Shown in pieces: positions 35,726 through 47,200 of a stretch of 64,000 bases of DNA. The position numbers and the translations under genes are program-made. The stretch is from Deinococcus roseus (lineage in GTDB: Bacteria > Deinococcota > Deinococci > Deinococcales > Deinococcaceae). The DNA is taken from assembly GCF_014646895.1 (NCBI RefSeq), contig NZ_BMOD01000006.1, forward strand, positions 149,088 to 213,087, in the 5' to 3' direction. The notes under the pieces are model-generated. The model had not been told where the DNA came from and searched no databases. It saw only the letters and a program-made list of their open reading frames with translations. How positions within the stretch are numbered: the stretch's first letter is position 1; every line of letters starts with the position of its first letter.

Positions 35726-38700
35726 AACGCCTGCTCACCCTTGCCCTGATGCTGGGTGCCTCTGCTGCACTGGCCCAGAACACCGCCACCACCCTCCCCA
35801 TCACCAGTGTGGGCAGTGAACTCAAATGGGAAGCAAAAGAAGAACAACTGGTGATCCGGGTGCTGAAGCGCGGACCTGTGAAGCTGCAACTCTACGGAGC
35901 CAACTTCGATCCTGAAGATTACCGCAGCTCCAGTTACTACGGCGATGAGCGTTACGACCTGAAGGAAGTGACCTCGATGTTCACCCTGCGCAGCCCTGCA
36001 GGCAAGGTGATCAAACAGCGCATGTTTGCCTCAGGCAAGCAGGCCTGGACGGTGTTTTACCAGCAGGACATGGCCCCCGGAGATTACCTGCTGACCGTGA
36101 CCACCCAGGGTTACGGCAAGAACACCTTTCAGGTCAAGGCAGACAGCCCCAACACCCAGGTGATCGTCAAAGGGGCCAGCCTGAACGTGCGCGGCCAGCA
36201 GTGGATTCCGGTGCTGACCCTGCAACTGCTGCCCCCCTTGAAAGACAACCTGAGTCTTCGTCTTTACGATGGAGACGGCATTTCTGAAATGGATGCCCAG
36301 ATCATGACCCCTTCAGGACGGGTGATTCCCCTGAACATTTCGGGAGATCTGAACTGGGCCGATACCCCCCTGCCCCGTGAAGCCGGGAAATACGTGGTGT
36401 ATGCCCGCCAGTCTCCCGAAGCAAAGCAGTTCTCCAACACTGTGCGCTTTGAGCTGTTCCAGCAGGACAACCCAGAACCTGTGGTGGTCCCAGCACCAGC
36501 ACCTGTGGTGACCCCTCCTGTGGCAGAACCCGAACCTATTAAAACCCCGGAGCCTGTGGTGGTCCCAGAACCTGAGCCTGTGGTGACCCCTCCGGTGGCA
36601 GAGCCTGAACCCATCAAACTCCCGGAACCCGTGCTGCCTGAGCCCACCCCCGTGGTTCCTGCGCCTGAGCCTGTTCCCGTGGTCATTCCTGCACCGCAAC
36701 CTTTTGTGATTGCCACCAGTGAACCCGACCAGACCCAGAAAGGCACCTTGCAGATCGAATCGGTGCTGGTGCTGCCAGACGAGACCGTGCCTCTGGGCAC
36801 CCAGGTGACCGTGGGAGACACCACCCTGCAACTGCCCCAGGGGGAATTCTCGGGAGATTATCCGGCCCAGACCTACCCTGTGGTGCCAGCCCAGATTGTG
36901 GGCACCACCGTGACCGCGCCAGCCACCGTTACTGTGCCCAACCAGGGTGTGGGTCAGGTGCGCATTGAATACCGCCCCGAAGCCAGCCTCAGGCTGGTGG
37001 CAGACCGCGAAGTGCTCACCGAGGGCGAGATTGTGGAATTCACCGTCACGGGCAGCACCCAGTACGAGGGCTTCATCCCTGCCGATCTGGATTTGCTGCT
37101 CCCGGAAGGCTTTGAAGCACTGGATCCGCTGGAATACACCTCTCCCATCCGGGCAGGGGAAGGGTCCACGCTGGTGGTGCGGGCAAAAGCCCTGAAAGCC
37201 GGGACCTATGCGGTCCCTGCCACCCTGTCTCCCTGGGACAAAAAAGCCACTGTGGATGTGACCGTGATCCGTCCGGCCCAGCTCAGCCTGACCAAGAGCA
37301 TCAGTGCCCCGGAAGCCGCTCCCGGTTCCAGCGTGACCTACACCGTGACCGTCAGCAACTCCGGGGATGCTCCAGCCAGAAACATCCTGCTCAAAGATGT
37401 GCTGCCTGCGGGCCTGACCGGAAAGAACCTGCAAGAGCAGTTCGATCTGGCCGGAGGAGAGCAGCGCACCTTCACATACGAGGCCCAGGTCAATGTGGGC
37501 GCTCCAGAGTGGATCACCAACACTGCGCAGCTCAGCGGGGCCGGGCTGGAAAAAACCCTGATCTCCAAAACCGATTTGCATGTGGCCCGTTTGCTGTTGC
37601 AACGCGAAGCCCTGATGACCCCCAGCATCCCCGGTGAAGACCAGGACGTGACCCTCAAAGTCACCAACCCTTCCGGTCTGGTGTTGCCTTTCAGTCTCTC
37701 GGACGACAGCACCGCCCTGCTGAAACCTGAAAACGAGGCCCGCTTCAGTGGTTTCCTGCAGCCTGGAGAGGTTCGCACCTTCAAGTACAATGCCACCACC
37801 ACCTACGGCATCCAGCAAGGTGACCTCCTGAAAGCCACCCTGGACAGCAACGGAGAGCAGCAGACTGCAGAAACCCCCTTTGAACGGGTGCTGTTTTCCC
37901 TGCAAAAAACCGTGAACACCCCCCGCACCGTGGTGGGCCGCCCTGTGACGTACACCATCACCATCAAAAACCCATTAAAGCGTGAAGTGGACGTCAAGCT
38001 GTCTGGCAAGCATGACTCGGGTTTGACCGTGGGAGACCTGGAGAACGCCCTGCTGAACTTCCAGCCCATGGAAGAAAAAGTGCTGGAAGTGCCTGCCACC
38101 ACCCGACTGGTGGGCACCTTCGAGAACGTGGTGCAGCTCAGCAAGAACGGGCAGGCCATCTCCAACCCAGCCGTGGCAAAAGTGGAAGTGCTGCCTGAAC
38201 TGCTGCCCCTCAGGGAATCCATCATCACCATTCCTTTTGTGCAGCACAGCCAGGCCCAGACCCTGATTTTTGCCCAGGCCAGCCTGGAGGGGTCCACCTA
38301 CATGACCGGCAGCAGCGAACTGAACGGTGAACCTCTGCCCGATCCCCTGATCAGCGAAAAAGGTGTGATGTACTGGAAAGTGCCTGCCTCGGTTTCGGGC
38401 AGCATCACCTACAGGTTGCAACACACCGGGGCTTTGAAAGAAGTGCCTGCCCCTGGCCTGCTGGTGGTTTACCCCAACGGCAGAAAAGAAGTGCTCTCTG
38501 GAACAGTGGATTACGAGGATTACACCGCTGCCGAGCAGGTGAAGGGCAACCAGATGAACGCCGGGCACATCAAACAGCCCCTGAACGGAACGGTGGTGCG
38601 CAACCGCGACCGCATCACCGTGGTCGTGGAAGGCACTGCAGATGAAGAACTGGTCCTGACCATCAACGGCCAGCCTGTTCCCGGTGAACTGCTGGGCAAA

Positions 38701-41250
38701 CGGGTGCTGGACAGAGGCAACAATGTGCAGCATCTGGAGTACTCCTCGGTGCCCCTGAACATTGGCATCAACACCCTGCAGGTGGGCGATGAACAGATTC
38801 AGGTGATCCGCCCGGGCATTGCCCGCAACCTGCGCGTCACGCCCCTGCAGATCTATGCCGATGGCACCAACCCCATCCGCTTCAAGGTGGAGGTCATCGA
38901 TGAAGCCGGGATTCCCACCGGAGAGGGCAACATCACCCTGGAAGCCACCAGTGGTGAAGTGGTCACAAAAGACAACGATCCGCTGATTGCTGGTCATCAG
39001 GTGTACCTGCAAGATGGAGCGGCTTACCTGGATTTCCGTCCTCAGACCACCCCGCAGGACATCGAACTGCGGCTCAGCTACGGCAGCATCCGGTATGACA
39101 GCAGCTTCCGTCCGCAATTCACCCAGCGCAAACTGGCCATCGGTCAGGCCAGTGTGGGCATCGGTTTCTCCACGGGTCTGGTGCAACTGCTGGGTCGCGC
39201 TTACTACGAAGGTCCCCTCTGGGAAGGGAAACTGTACATCGCTGCAGCCAGCGATGGCCTGTTCACCGCTCCAGACACCGCCCAGAACCAGGCGTTTCCG
39301 GTTCGCGGAGACAACAGCACCACCGAGCAGCAACTGTTCGGGATGGACCCGGTGGCTTTCGTGTACGACCACCCCAATTTTGAAATGAGTTACCGTCAGG
39401 GCAAAGTTCCCGTGGATTTTGTGGCGGTTCCCGCCAACAACACAGCCCTTTCGGTCAGCACCAAGGGCAGCAGCAAATTCTCTGGTTTTGCAGCCCTGGT
39501 GCCCGTGGATCAATTCAGCACCGAAACCTTCCCGCTGCTGGACCGCGGATCCCGCTACTTCCGCTTTGCTCAGACTGGACTGGTGCAGGACAGCGAGCAA
39601 ATCACCCTGATCCGCACCGACCTGAAAACCGCAGAAGAAACCCGCAAGGTGCTTTCAAAAGCCGATTACCTGATCGAATACACCTTCGGGTATGTGATCC
39701 TCAGCGATCTGGTGTTGCCCACCGATCTCGATGACCTGAACACCGCTTACCGTATGGAAGTGCGTTACCGGGTGGCAGATGCCGCCAGCACCCGCAAACT
39801 GCAATGGGGGGTGCAGTACACCCTGAACCAGCCGGACCTCAAGGCCTCTGTCGGTGTGGTGAATGTGAATGACCACTACACCCTTGGGGGAACCGCCAGC
39901 TACAACAACAAAATCTGGACGGTGGGTGCTGGAGTGTTCACCGACCTGCAAGGTTACAAGTGGGACACCAGCGCTTCTTACAAAACCGAAGGCTTTGCGG
40001 TCAGTGCAAAGAGCGGCTACCAGAGTGAAGATTACAAAGGTCTGAATGCCACCCAGGAAGGGCTTTATGCTCAGCTGTCTGCCACCCAAAACATCACCGC
40101 AGCCTGGGGTCTTGCTGCCAGTGCCGATTACACCGTGCGGGACGGACATGACACCCTTTCCGTGCAGGGGGCAACCACCTACCGGGCAGATCCCTTCAGT
40201 GCCTCTGTGGGTTTGAGGCAGATTTTTGGGACCCAGAACAGCACCTTCCTGGAAGGCAGCCTGGGCTACGAGCAAAAACCCTTCAGCGTGAATTTCAAAC
40301 ACGCCCAGAACCTGCAAGATGCTGGCCAGTCGGTGACTTCCCTGAAAGCCCGTTACCAGCTTCAGGACAATGTGGCCCTGGTCCTGAATGATGAGTACAC
40401 CTGGAAGGGCAGCAACAAAGCCGCAGTGGGTCTGGAAACCCGCATTGAGAGCACCAACCTCTCTGTTTATTACGACCTGCCCACCGCATCAGGAGACGGC
40501 AACCGGGCCAGACTGACCGCAGACACCAAGTTGCCCCTTTCTGTAAACTGGTCGGTGGACCTCAAGGGCGGCATGGACCGCAACTTTGCCAGTGGCACCA
40601 ACAACTACGTGTTCGGGACCACCTTCCGTTACCAGGGAGACAGCATCTCGGGCAGCGTGGGCAGCGATTTCGGACTGAACAGCAAAGGGGAATTCTCCAC
40701 CACCCTGAAAGCAGGTCTGACCGCCAGTGTCAGCCAGGTGCTGACCCTCAGCGGAGATTACCAGCAGAAATTTGGCACCGATGCGGGCAAACAGGCCAGC
40801 GTGGGCTTTGCAGTGCGCAGTGGGCAATGGAACAGCCTGGGCTTTGTGAAGTACGCAGATGGTTCGATGGGCGGCAACACCCCGGCCTTGACTGCGCGCC
40901 TTGCAGGCAGTTACTTCCTGCCCAGCTGGCAACTGCGGGCCGGACTGGATTTGCGTTATCCCTTGCTGGACCCTGCCGCGTTCACCTACCAGCTTTACAC
41001 GGGGGGCACCTTCTACCTGACCGACAGCTTTGGCCTTGGAGCCAACCTGCGCATGCTGTCCACCCCTGGCGCAAACAGCTTCAACTACGGTTACGGCGTG
41101 GAAGCCTCCCTGCGCATGCTGGAAGGCCTGTGGCTGACCGGAGGCTACAACTTTAAAGGCTTTGATGGAGCAACCAACCTGGATGCCCGTGCGGGTTTCT
41201 ATGTGCGGCTGGATTTCCTGCTGGACGAAATGACTTTTGGAGGAGAATAA
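35722..41250 (+). CDS. Ig-repeat protein with C-terminal outer-membrane beta-barrel (1842 aa)
   Basis: The signal peptide is MKRLLTLALMLGASAALA. Residues ~20-250 repeat the N-terminal module of the 2298-4412 protein (YYGDERYDLKE, GKNTFQVKA, DGDGISEMDAQIMTPSGR). A Pro/Glu/Val linker follows (~253-330). DUF11 and other Ig-like domains fill ~420-1130 (LTKSISAPEAAPGSSVTYTV). From ~1135 to the end are ~25 alternating amphipathic strands with short turns (GFSTGLVQLLGRAYYEG, LQWGVQYTLNQPDLKASV, KTEGFAVSAKSGYQSEDY) ending in AGFYVRLDFLLDEMTFGGE, as in outer-membrane barrels. It probably anchors or exports the operon's other products. The barrel is larger than a 12-strand autotransporter. The start overlaps the previous stop. 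Confidence 0.8.
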   Translation: MKRLLTLALMLGASAALAQNTATTLPITSVGSELKWEAKEEQLVIRVLKRGPVKLQLYGANFDPEDYRSSSYYGDERYDLKEVTSMFTLRSPAGKVIKQRMFASGKQAWTVFYQQDMAPGDYLLTVTTQGYGKNTFQVKADSPNTQVIVKGASLNVRGQQWIPVLTLQLLPPLKDNLSLRLYDGDGISEMDAQIMTPSGRVIPLNISGDLNWADTPLPREAGKYVVYARQSPEAKQFSNTVRFELFQQDNPEPVVVPAPAPVVTPPVAEPEPIKTPEPVVVPEPEPVVTPPVAEPEPIKLPEPVLPEPTPVVPAPEPVPVVIPAPQPFVIATSEPDQTQKGTLQIESVLVLPDETVPLGTQVTVGDTTLQLPQGEFSGDYPAQTYPVVPAQIVGTTVTAPATVTVPNQGVGQVRIEYRPEASLRLVADREVLTEGEIVEFTVTGSTQYEGFIPADLDLLLPEGFEALDPLEYTSPIRAGEGSTLVVRAKALKAGTYAVPATLSPWDKKATVDVTVIRPAQLSLTKSISAPEAAPGSSVTYTVTVSNSGDAPARNILLKDVLPAGLTGKNLQEQFDLAGGEQRTFTYEAQVNVGAPEWITNTAQLSGAGLEKTLISKTDLHVARLLLQREALMTPSIPGEDQDVTLKVTNPSGLVLPFSLSDDSTALLKPENEARFSGFLQPGEVRTFKYNATTTYGIQQGDLLKATLDSNGEQQTAETPFERVLFSLQKTVNTPRTVVGRPVTYTITIKNPLKREVDVKLSGKHDSGLTVGDLENALLNFQPMEEKVLEVPATTRLVGTFENVVQLSKNGQAISNPAVAKVEVLPELLPLRESIITIPFVQHSQAQTLIFAQASLEGSTYMTGSSELNGEPLPDPLISEKGVMYWKVPASVSGSITYRLQHTGALKEVPAPGLLVVYPNGRKEVLSGTVDYEDYTAAEQVKGNQMNAGHIKQPLNGTVVRNRDRITVVVEGTADEELVLTINGQPVPGELLGKRVLDRGNNVQHLEYSSVPLNIGINTLQVGDEQIQVIRPGIARNLRVTPLQIYADGTNPIRFKVEVIDEAGIPTGEGNITLEATSGEVVTKDNDPLIAGHQVYLQDGAAYLDFRPQTTPQDIELRLSYGSIRYDSSFRPQFTQRKLAIGQASVGIGFSTGLVQLLGRAYYEGPLWEGKLYIAAASDGLFTAPDTAQNQAFPVRGDNSTTEQQLFGMDPVAFVYDHPNFEMSYRQGKVPVDFVAVPANNTALSVSTKGSSKFSGFAALVPVDQFSTETFPLLDRGSRYFRFAQTGLVQDSEQITLIRTDLKTAEETRKVLSKADYLIEYTFGYVILSDLVLPTDLDDLNTAYRMEVRYRVADAASTRKLQWGVQYTLNQPDLKASVGVVNVNDHYTLGGTASYNNKIWTVGAGVFTDLQGYKWDTSASYKTEGFAVSAKSGYQSEDYKGLNATQEGLYAQLSATQNITAAWGLAASADYTVRDGHDTLSVQGATTYRADPFSASVGLRQIFGTQNSTFLEGSLGYEQKPFSVNFKHAQNLQDAGQSVTSLKARYQLQDNVALVLNDEYTWKGSNKAAVGLETRIESTNLSVYYDLPTASGDGNRARLTADTKLPLSVNWSVDLKGGMDRNFASGTNNYVFGTTFRYQGDSISGSVGSDFGLNSKGEFSTTLKAGLTASVSQVLTLSGDYQQKFGTDAGKQASVGFAVRSGQWNSLGFVKYADGSMGGNTPALTARLAGSYFLPSWQLRAGLDLRYPLLDPAAFTYQLYTGGTFYLTDSFGLGANLRMLSTPGANSFNYGYGVEASLRMLEGLWLTGGYNFKGFDGATNLDARAGFYVRLDFLLDEMTFGGE

Positions 41251-41253
41251 AAC

Positions 41254-44200
41254 ATGTCTTGCGCTGCACCTTCCAGATCAAAATCTGCCGGAGGACTTCC
41301 CTGGGGTTCAGCGGAACTCCTGAACCGTTTTGTGCTGAAATTTCTCCTGCTCTTGCTGTTTCTGGGCACGGCTGCCCATGCGCAGACCACCACCCTCAAA
41401 ATCACCCCCATCACCTGGGACATCATCGGACTGGATTCCAACAATGTGAATGCCGGTCCCAACGTGTTCATTGTGGGGGCGCGGGTGTGCAACATCGGGG
41501 CGGCCACCGCCACCAATGTGACGGCCACCTTCAACAAGACCGGGACCAACAACCCCTACATCAATTTGCAGGACCAGAGCAGTTACAGCGTGGCTTCCCT
41601 GCCTGCAGGGGCAGATCCAGATCCCGGCAACACCCGCCAGTATTTTTACCCCAACCCCACCCAGAACACCCTGCCCAGCAATTGCTTTGATTTTTATTAC
41701 AACGGGGTGATCACCCGCACTGCAGCGGCCTACAACACCTTTCAGGGCTACAACATCACTGCCACCGCCAGCAATGCCAGCAGTGTGCAGACCTCTGCCA
41801 GCAAACAGCTTTACATTGAGAAACTGGTGTCCCAGAACAGAAACTCCATCATCAGCTTTTCGGGGACCACGGCTGTTGAGGTGGGCAAAACCTACCAGTA
41901 CACCCTGGTGGCTTCCACCGCCACCAACGGTTACGAACAGATCGAGCACTTCCCCAATTTTCCCAACAATCAGTTTCAGGTGCTGTCCATTCAGACGGCT
42001 TACAGTGCACCCACCGGACAGAAAAACCAGATTGCCTATGCAGATGCCTGCGGATTTGTGTATTCCTATGCAGGGTCCGTCAACAAGAGCGACTGCCAGG
42101 TTGGAGGGACCACGCCCATTGTCGGGGGCAAAGCGGGTGGCGACCCCATCACCACCGTATATACCGTGAAAATTCTGGGTCCCGGAAACGGCACCATCAA
42201 CAACCTGGTGTACGACTACTCGGGCAGCAGCTACCACTACAACAGCGATTACTTTACCGGTGGGGCCATGAGCTTCACTGCTGTGTACCCTCCCAACCTG
42301 ACGGTCAGCAAGAGCACCAGCACCAGCACCATCTGGCGCAGCACCACTGGCAACACCGGCAGTTACAGCATCACGGTGGCCAACAGCAGCGCAGCCAACA
42401 CCGGGACCGCCACCAGCGTGGTGATCTCTGATCCGCTGCCTTCCGGTTTCACTTATGCCTCCACCGGCACCCTTTCCCTGACCGGAGGGGCCACCCGGAC
42501 CAGCACCAGCAACCCAACTGCAGGCAGCTCCAGTCCCAGCTGGGGAAGTTTCACCATTCCAGCCGGGGGCAGTGTCACCATCCCCTTCAATGTGACCATC
42601 GCGGGCAGCACTGCTCTGGGCACCTACCAGAACGGGGTCACCGCCACCTACACCTCGCCAGACGGCACCACCGGGAACACCTCCACTTACAATTCGGCCA
42701 GCAGCACCGCCGAAGACATCACCCTGAAAAGCATTGACTGCTCCACCATTTACGCTGTGGTCGGGCAGGTGGCGACCCAGGCCACCACCGGAACCAAATT
42801 CCTGACCCTGGACCCCAACACTGGGCTTTTTGGGGCGCAGATTGTGGACATCTCCGGGATTCCCAGCGTGACCGGGGGTTTCGGGGTTTCTCCCACTTTG
42901 CAGAAAATTGTGTACGTGGACGGCAACGGAGGCGCGGGTTATGGAGGCATTGCCCGCATTTACACCACCGATGGCAACACCCCGGTGAACACCGGCCACA
43001 CCATTGCAGACCCCACTGCAGAGCACCAGGTGGGTGTGGACAAGAGCGGCGTTCTGTGGGCCACCCAGTGGACCGGAGCCAAAACCCTCTACCGCTATGC
43101 AGGCACCGGGAACGCGGTCAGCCAGGGAAGCATTTCTGCTGCAGACAGCACCCTGCAAACCGAATGGTCCAGCCTCTCTGAAGGGGATTTTGCCTTCGAC
43201 AATGCCGGAAACATGTGGTTCATCTCCACCAACACCAACGTCACCCCGGACAAGGTGACGCTGTGGATTGTGGATGCCACCAACCGACTGGCCTACAAGG
43301 TTGGGGATTTCGGCTCTCTGGTTTCAGGTTCCTTTGCCAAAGGTGCAGAATTTGGACCCGATGGACAGCTCTACATCGGGGTGACCAACCCAGGCACCAA
43401 CGGCAACGCCACCATCTACAAATACAATCCGGGCACCGGCGCTTTCATCACCCTGACCAGCGCAGCAGGGGCCCTGAGCACCACCTACGATGACATTCAG
43501 GACATGGGTTCCTGCATCTATCCAGACACTTCTGATTCTGGTGATGCCCCCAGCAGCTACGGAACCGCCACCCACGTGGCCATCAGCACCATTTACATGG
43601 GCAGCCTGGAAGACAAAGAAGCCAACCAGAGCAGCAGCAACGCCACCGCAGACGACACCACTGGTGTGAACGACGACGATGGCATCTCGGCTTTCCCGGT
43701 TCTGGCAGCAGGAGCAACCAGCTACTCGATCAGTGGCATCCCGGTGTTCAACAACACAGGCACAGCAGGCAAACTGATCGGCTGGATTGACTTCAACAAA
43801 AACGGCACCTTTGAAACCTCTGAAGGTGTGTCTGTGGCTGTGCCCAGCAGTGCCAGCGCACAGACCGTGACCCTGAGCTGGAGTGGGCTTTCAGGCCTGA
43901 CCGCAGGAAGCACTTTCGCCCGCTTCCGTCTGGGCACCGACACACCGCTGACCACAGCCACCCCCACCGGGATCAGCACCAACGGTGAGGTGGAAGACTA
44001 CGCCCTCAGCATCATCAACAACACCGATTACTCGGATGCGCCCAGCGGGTACGGCAGCGCCTCACACAACATTGTGCCCACCGTGCGCCTGGGCAGTGTC
44101 GCTCCAGATGCAGAAGTCACAGCAGCTTCCAGCAGCAATGCAGACGGCGATGACACCAGCGGCACCGACGATGAAGAAGCCATTTCCTCTTTCCCCCTGC

Positions 44201-47200
44201 TGACCACGGCTTCTACAACTTATGCCCTGAACAACATCACCGTGCTGAACAACTCTGGCACGACAGGCAAACTGATTGGCTGGATTGACTTCAACCAGAA
44301 CGGCACCTTTGAAACCACCGAAGCTGCCTCGGTCAATGTGAACAGCAGTGCCAGCACCCAGAGCGTTTCCCTGAGCTGGACGGGATTGTCTGGTCTGGTG
44401 GCTGGGACCACCTATGTGCGTTTGCGGATCAGCTCAGATGCCACCCTCACCACCTCCACCCCCACAGGCCTCAAAACCAACGGCGAAGTGGAAGATTACA
44501 CAATGACCATTCAGGCCGTGGATTACGGAGATGCCCCCAGCAGTTACCTGAGCGCTTCCCACGTGATTTCTTCCAATCTGCGGCTGGGATCGGTGCTTGC
44601 AGATGCCGAATCTGGAATGCAGAACAGCGCCACGGCCAATGGTGATGACCTTGCTGGAACCGATGACGAAGATGCCCTTTCGGGCACCGTCAATGTTTCT
44701 GCGCTGGGCACTTTCACGCTCTCAAACATCGGGGTGACCAACACCACTGGAAGCACCGCCCGGCTGGTGGGCTGGATCGATTTCAACCGGAACGGCACTT
44801 TTGACAGCGCCACCGAAGCAGCAATTGCCACCATCAACAACGGAGCCACCACCGCCACCTTGAGCTGGATGTTGCCTGCAGACCTGCAGGGCGGAGCCAG
44901 TTTCCTGAGACTCAGAATCACCACCGACAGCACCATCGCCACCGGAACAGCCAGCACCAGTGTCCCTACAGGTCTGGCCAGCAACGGCGAAATGGAAGAC
45001 CACCCGGTCAATCTGAACTTTTACACGCTGTCTGGAACAGTGTTCACCGATGTGAATTACGGTGGAGGGGCAGGTCGGGATTACGCCACAGCCAGCAGCA
45101 GCGCCACGGCTTCCGGGTTTGCTGCAGGCAGCATGGCCCGTTCGGGTGCCACCGTTGAGCTTTACAGCAGCACGGGAACCTACATCGGCAATGCCACCAC
45201 CAATGCTTCAGGTCAGTACAGCTTCCTGGTGGCTGCGGGCAGTTACCAGATCCGGGTGGTCAACAGCACTGTGACCAGTGCCAGAACCGGATATGTTGCA
45301 GGGTTGCTGCCTGTGCAAACGTATCGGACCAGTGGCAGCACCGGAACGGCAGTGGCTGTGACCAACAAAGTGGGCGGGGAAGACCCCACCCAGGTGGACG
45401 CAGCTGCCAACACCACCAGCACCCTTGCAGTCCTCAATGCTGTGGCAGGTCAGGAAGTCCAGTCTCTGACGCCAGTCACGGTTTCCACAGCAAATGTGAC
45501 GGGCCTGGATTTCGGGTTCAACTTCGACACCATCGTGAACACCAACAATGCGGGCCAGGGCTCGTTAAGGCAGTTTGTCCTGAATGCCAATGCCATGGGC
45601 AATGAAAGCCTGCTGGCCCAGTCAGGAAACCGCAAAAAGCTGGACAACACCAATGAAAGCCTTCCTGCGGGCAAGGAAACCAGCATCTTCATGATTCCGG
45701 CAGCCAACCTCACCGCCAGTGTCGGGGTGATCACCCTGTCCAGCACGGTGCAATTCACCGGGACAAATGCTGTGAACACCATCCTGGACGGCACCACCCA
45801 GACCGTGAACATTGCAGATGGAAACAGCGGACAGCTGGGCACCGGAGGCACCGTGGGCATCGGGCCGGATTTGATTGCAGGCAACTCCGATGACACCGTG
45901 CTGAACAGGATCTACAGACCCGAAATCGAAATCAAATCCCTCACCGGAAGCATTGCGGGCATGGGCTTGCAGCTCTCTGCCAGCAACATCACAGTGCGCG
46001 GGGTTTCGGTTTATGGTTTTGGCAGTGCCGCCAACGCCGACAACAACGCCAACATCCAGATCGACAACGATTACACCTCCACCCTGATCGAGCAGAACTT
46101 CCTGGGGATTTCCGCCACCCGCAGCACTTTTGATTGCTCTGCCACAGCAGGCACAGCCGTGGCCACCGGAAGTGGCGACAACATTCGCAGCATCGGTGGC
46201 GACTCTGGAACCGTGCAGTACAACCTGATCGGCTGTGCAGCGGGCAAAGGGTTCGGGGTGGAAAACAGCTCCACAGGCTGGCAGATCCTGGGCAACGAAA
46301 TCCGGGGCAACGCCATTGGCAACATGCACCTGGACGGCGTTGACCTGGAGAACGGCAACACTGGAACCGCCACTGTGCGCGGCAACCTGATCGCCAGCAA
46401 CTGGGGTGTGGGTGTGGACTCCTACTCCGGACTGGGCAGCAACACCACCGAATACAACACCATCGAAAACAACGGCATCGGCACTTCAGGGGGCAGCCCA
46501 CTGGAAGATTCCGGGGTTCGCATTTACGGCACAGGAAGCACCGTGCGCTACAACATCATCCGCAACAATGTGGGTTCTGGCGTGATGGTCCAGGCGTCCA
46601 GCAGTGGCAACACCATCACCCAGAACAGCATTTACGGCAACGGCAAAATCGGGATTGATTTGCTGAACAGCACCGACGATGTGACCAAAGGGACCAGTCC
46701 TTTTGTGACCCTCAATGACCTCAATGATGCAGACACTGGAGCCAACGGCCTCCTGAATTACCCAGTGTTCGCTGCAGCCACCCTGGTGGGCAGCAACCTG
46801 GAAGTGACCGGATACGCAAGGCCCGGAGCCACCATCGAACTGTTCCTGTCTGACTCGGATGCCAGCAGCTTTGGGGAAGGACAGACCTACCTGGGAACGG
46901 TGACGGAAGGCTGCAGCACGGTGTCCAGCACCTGTCTTGCTGTGGATTCGGATGGCACCACTGGAACTTACGGTTCTGCTGCAGTGAACGGCATCCTGCA
47001 GGGCACCGACAGCACCAACAAATTCAAATTCACCCTTCCCCTCAGCAGCCTGAAAACCACCGTGGCAAACGGAAACAAACTGACCGCCACCGCCACTTTA
47101 AGCAGCAACACTTCAGAGTTCAGTGGTCAGGTGACGGTGCTGGCCCAGATTTCAGGGAACGTGTTTGAAGATGTGAACTACGGTGGTGGAGCAGGGCGCA

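Noticed and set aside
41308..43158. A 616-codon minus-strand frame inside the giant adhesin gene
   Set aside because: No start signal or recognisable domain; mirror of the Thr/Asn/Gly-rich coding strand.
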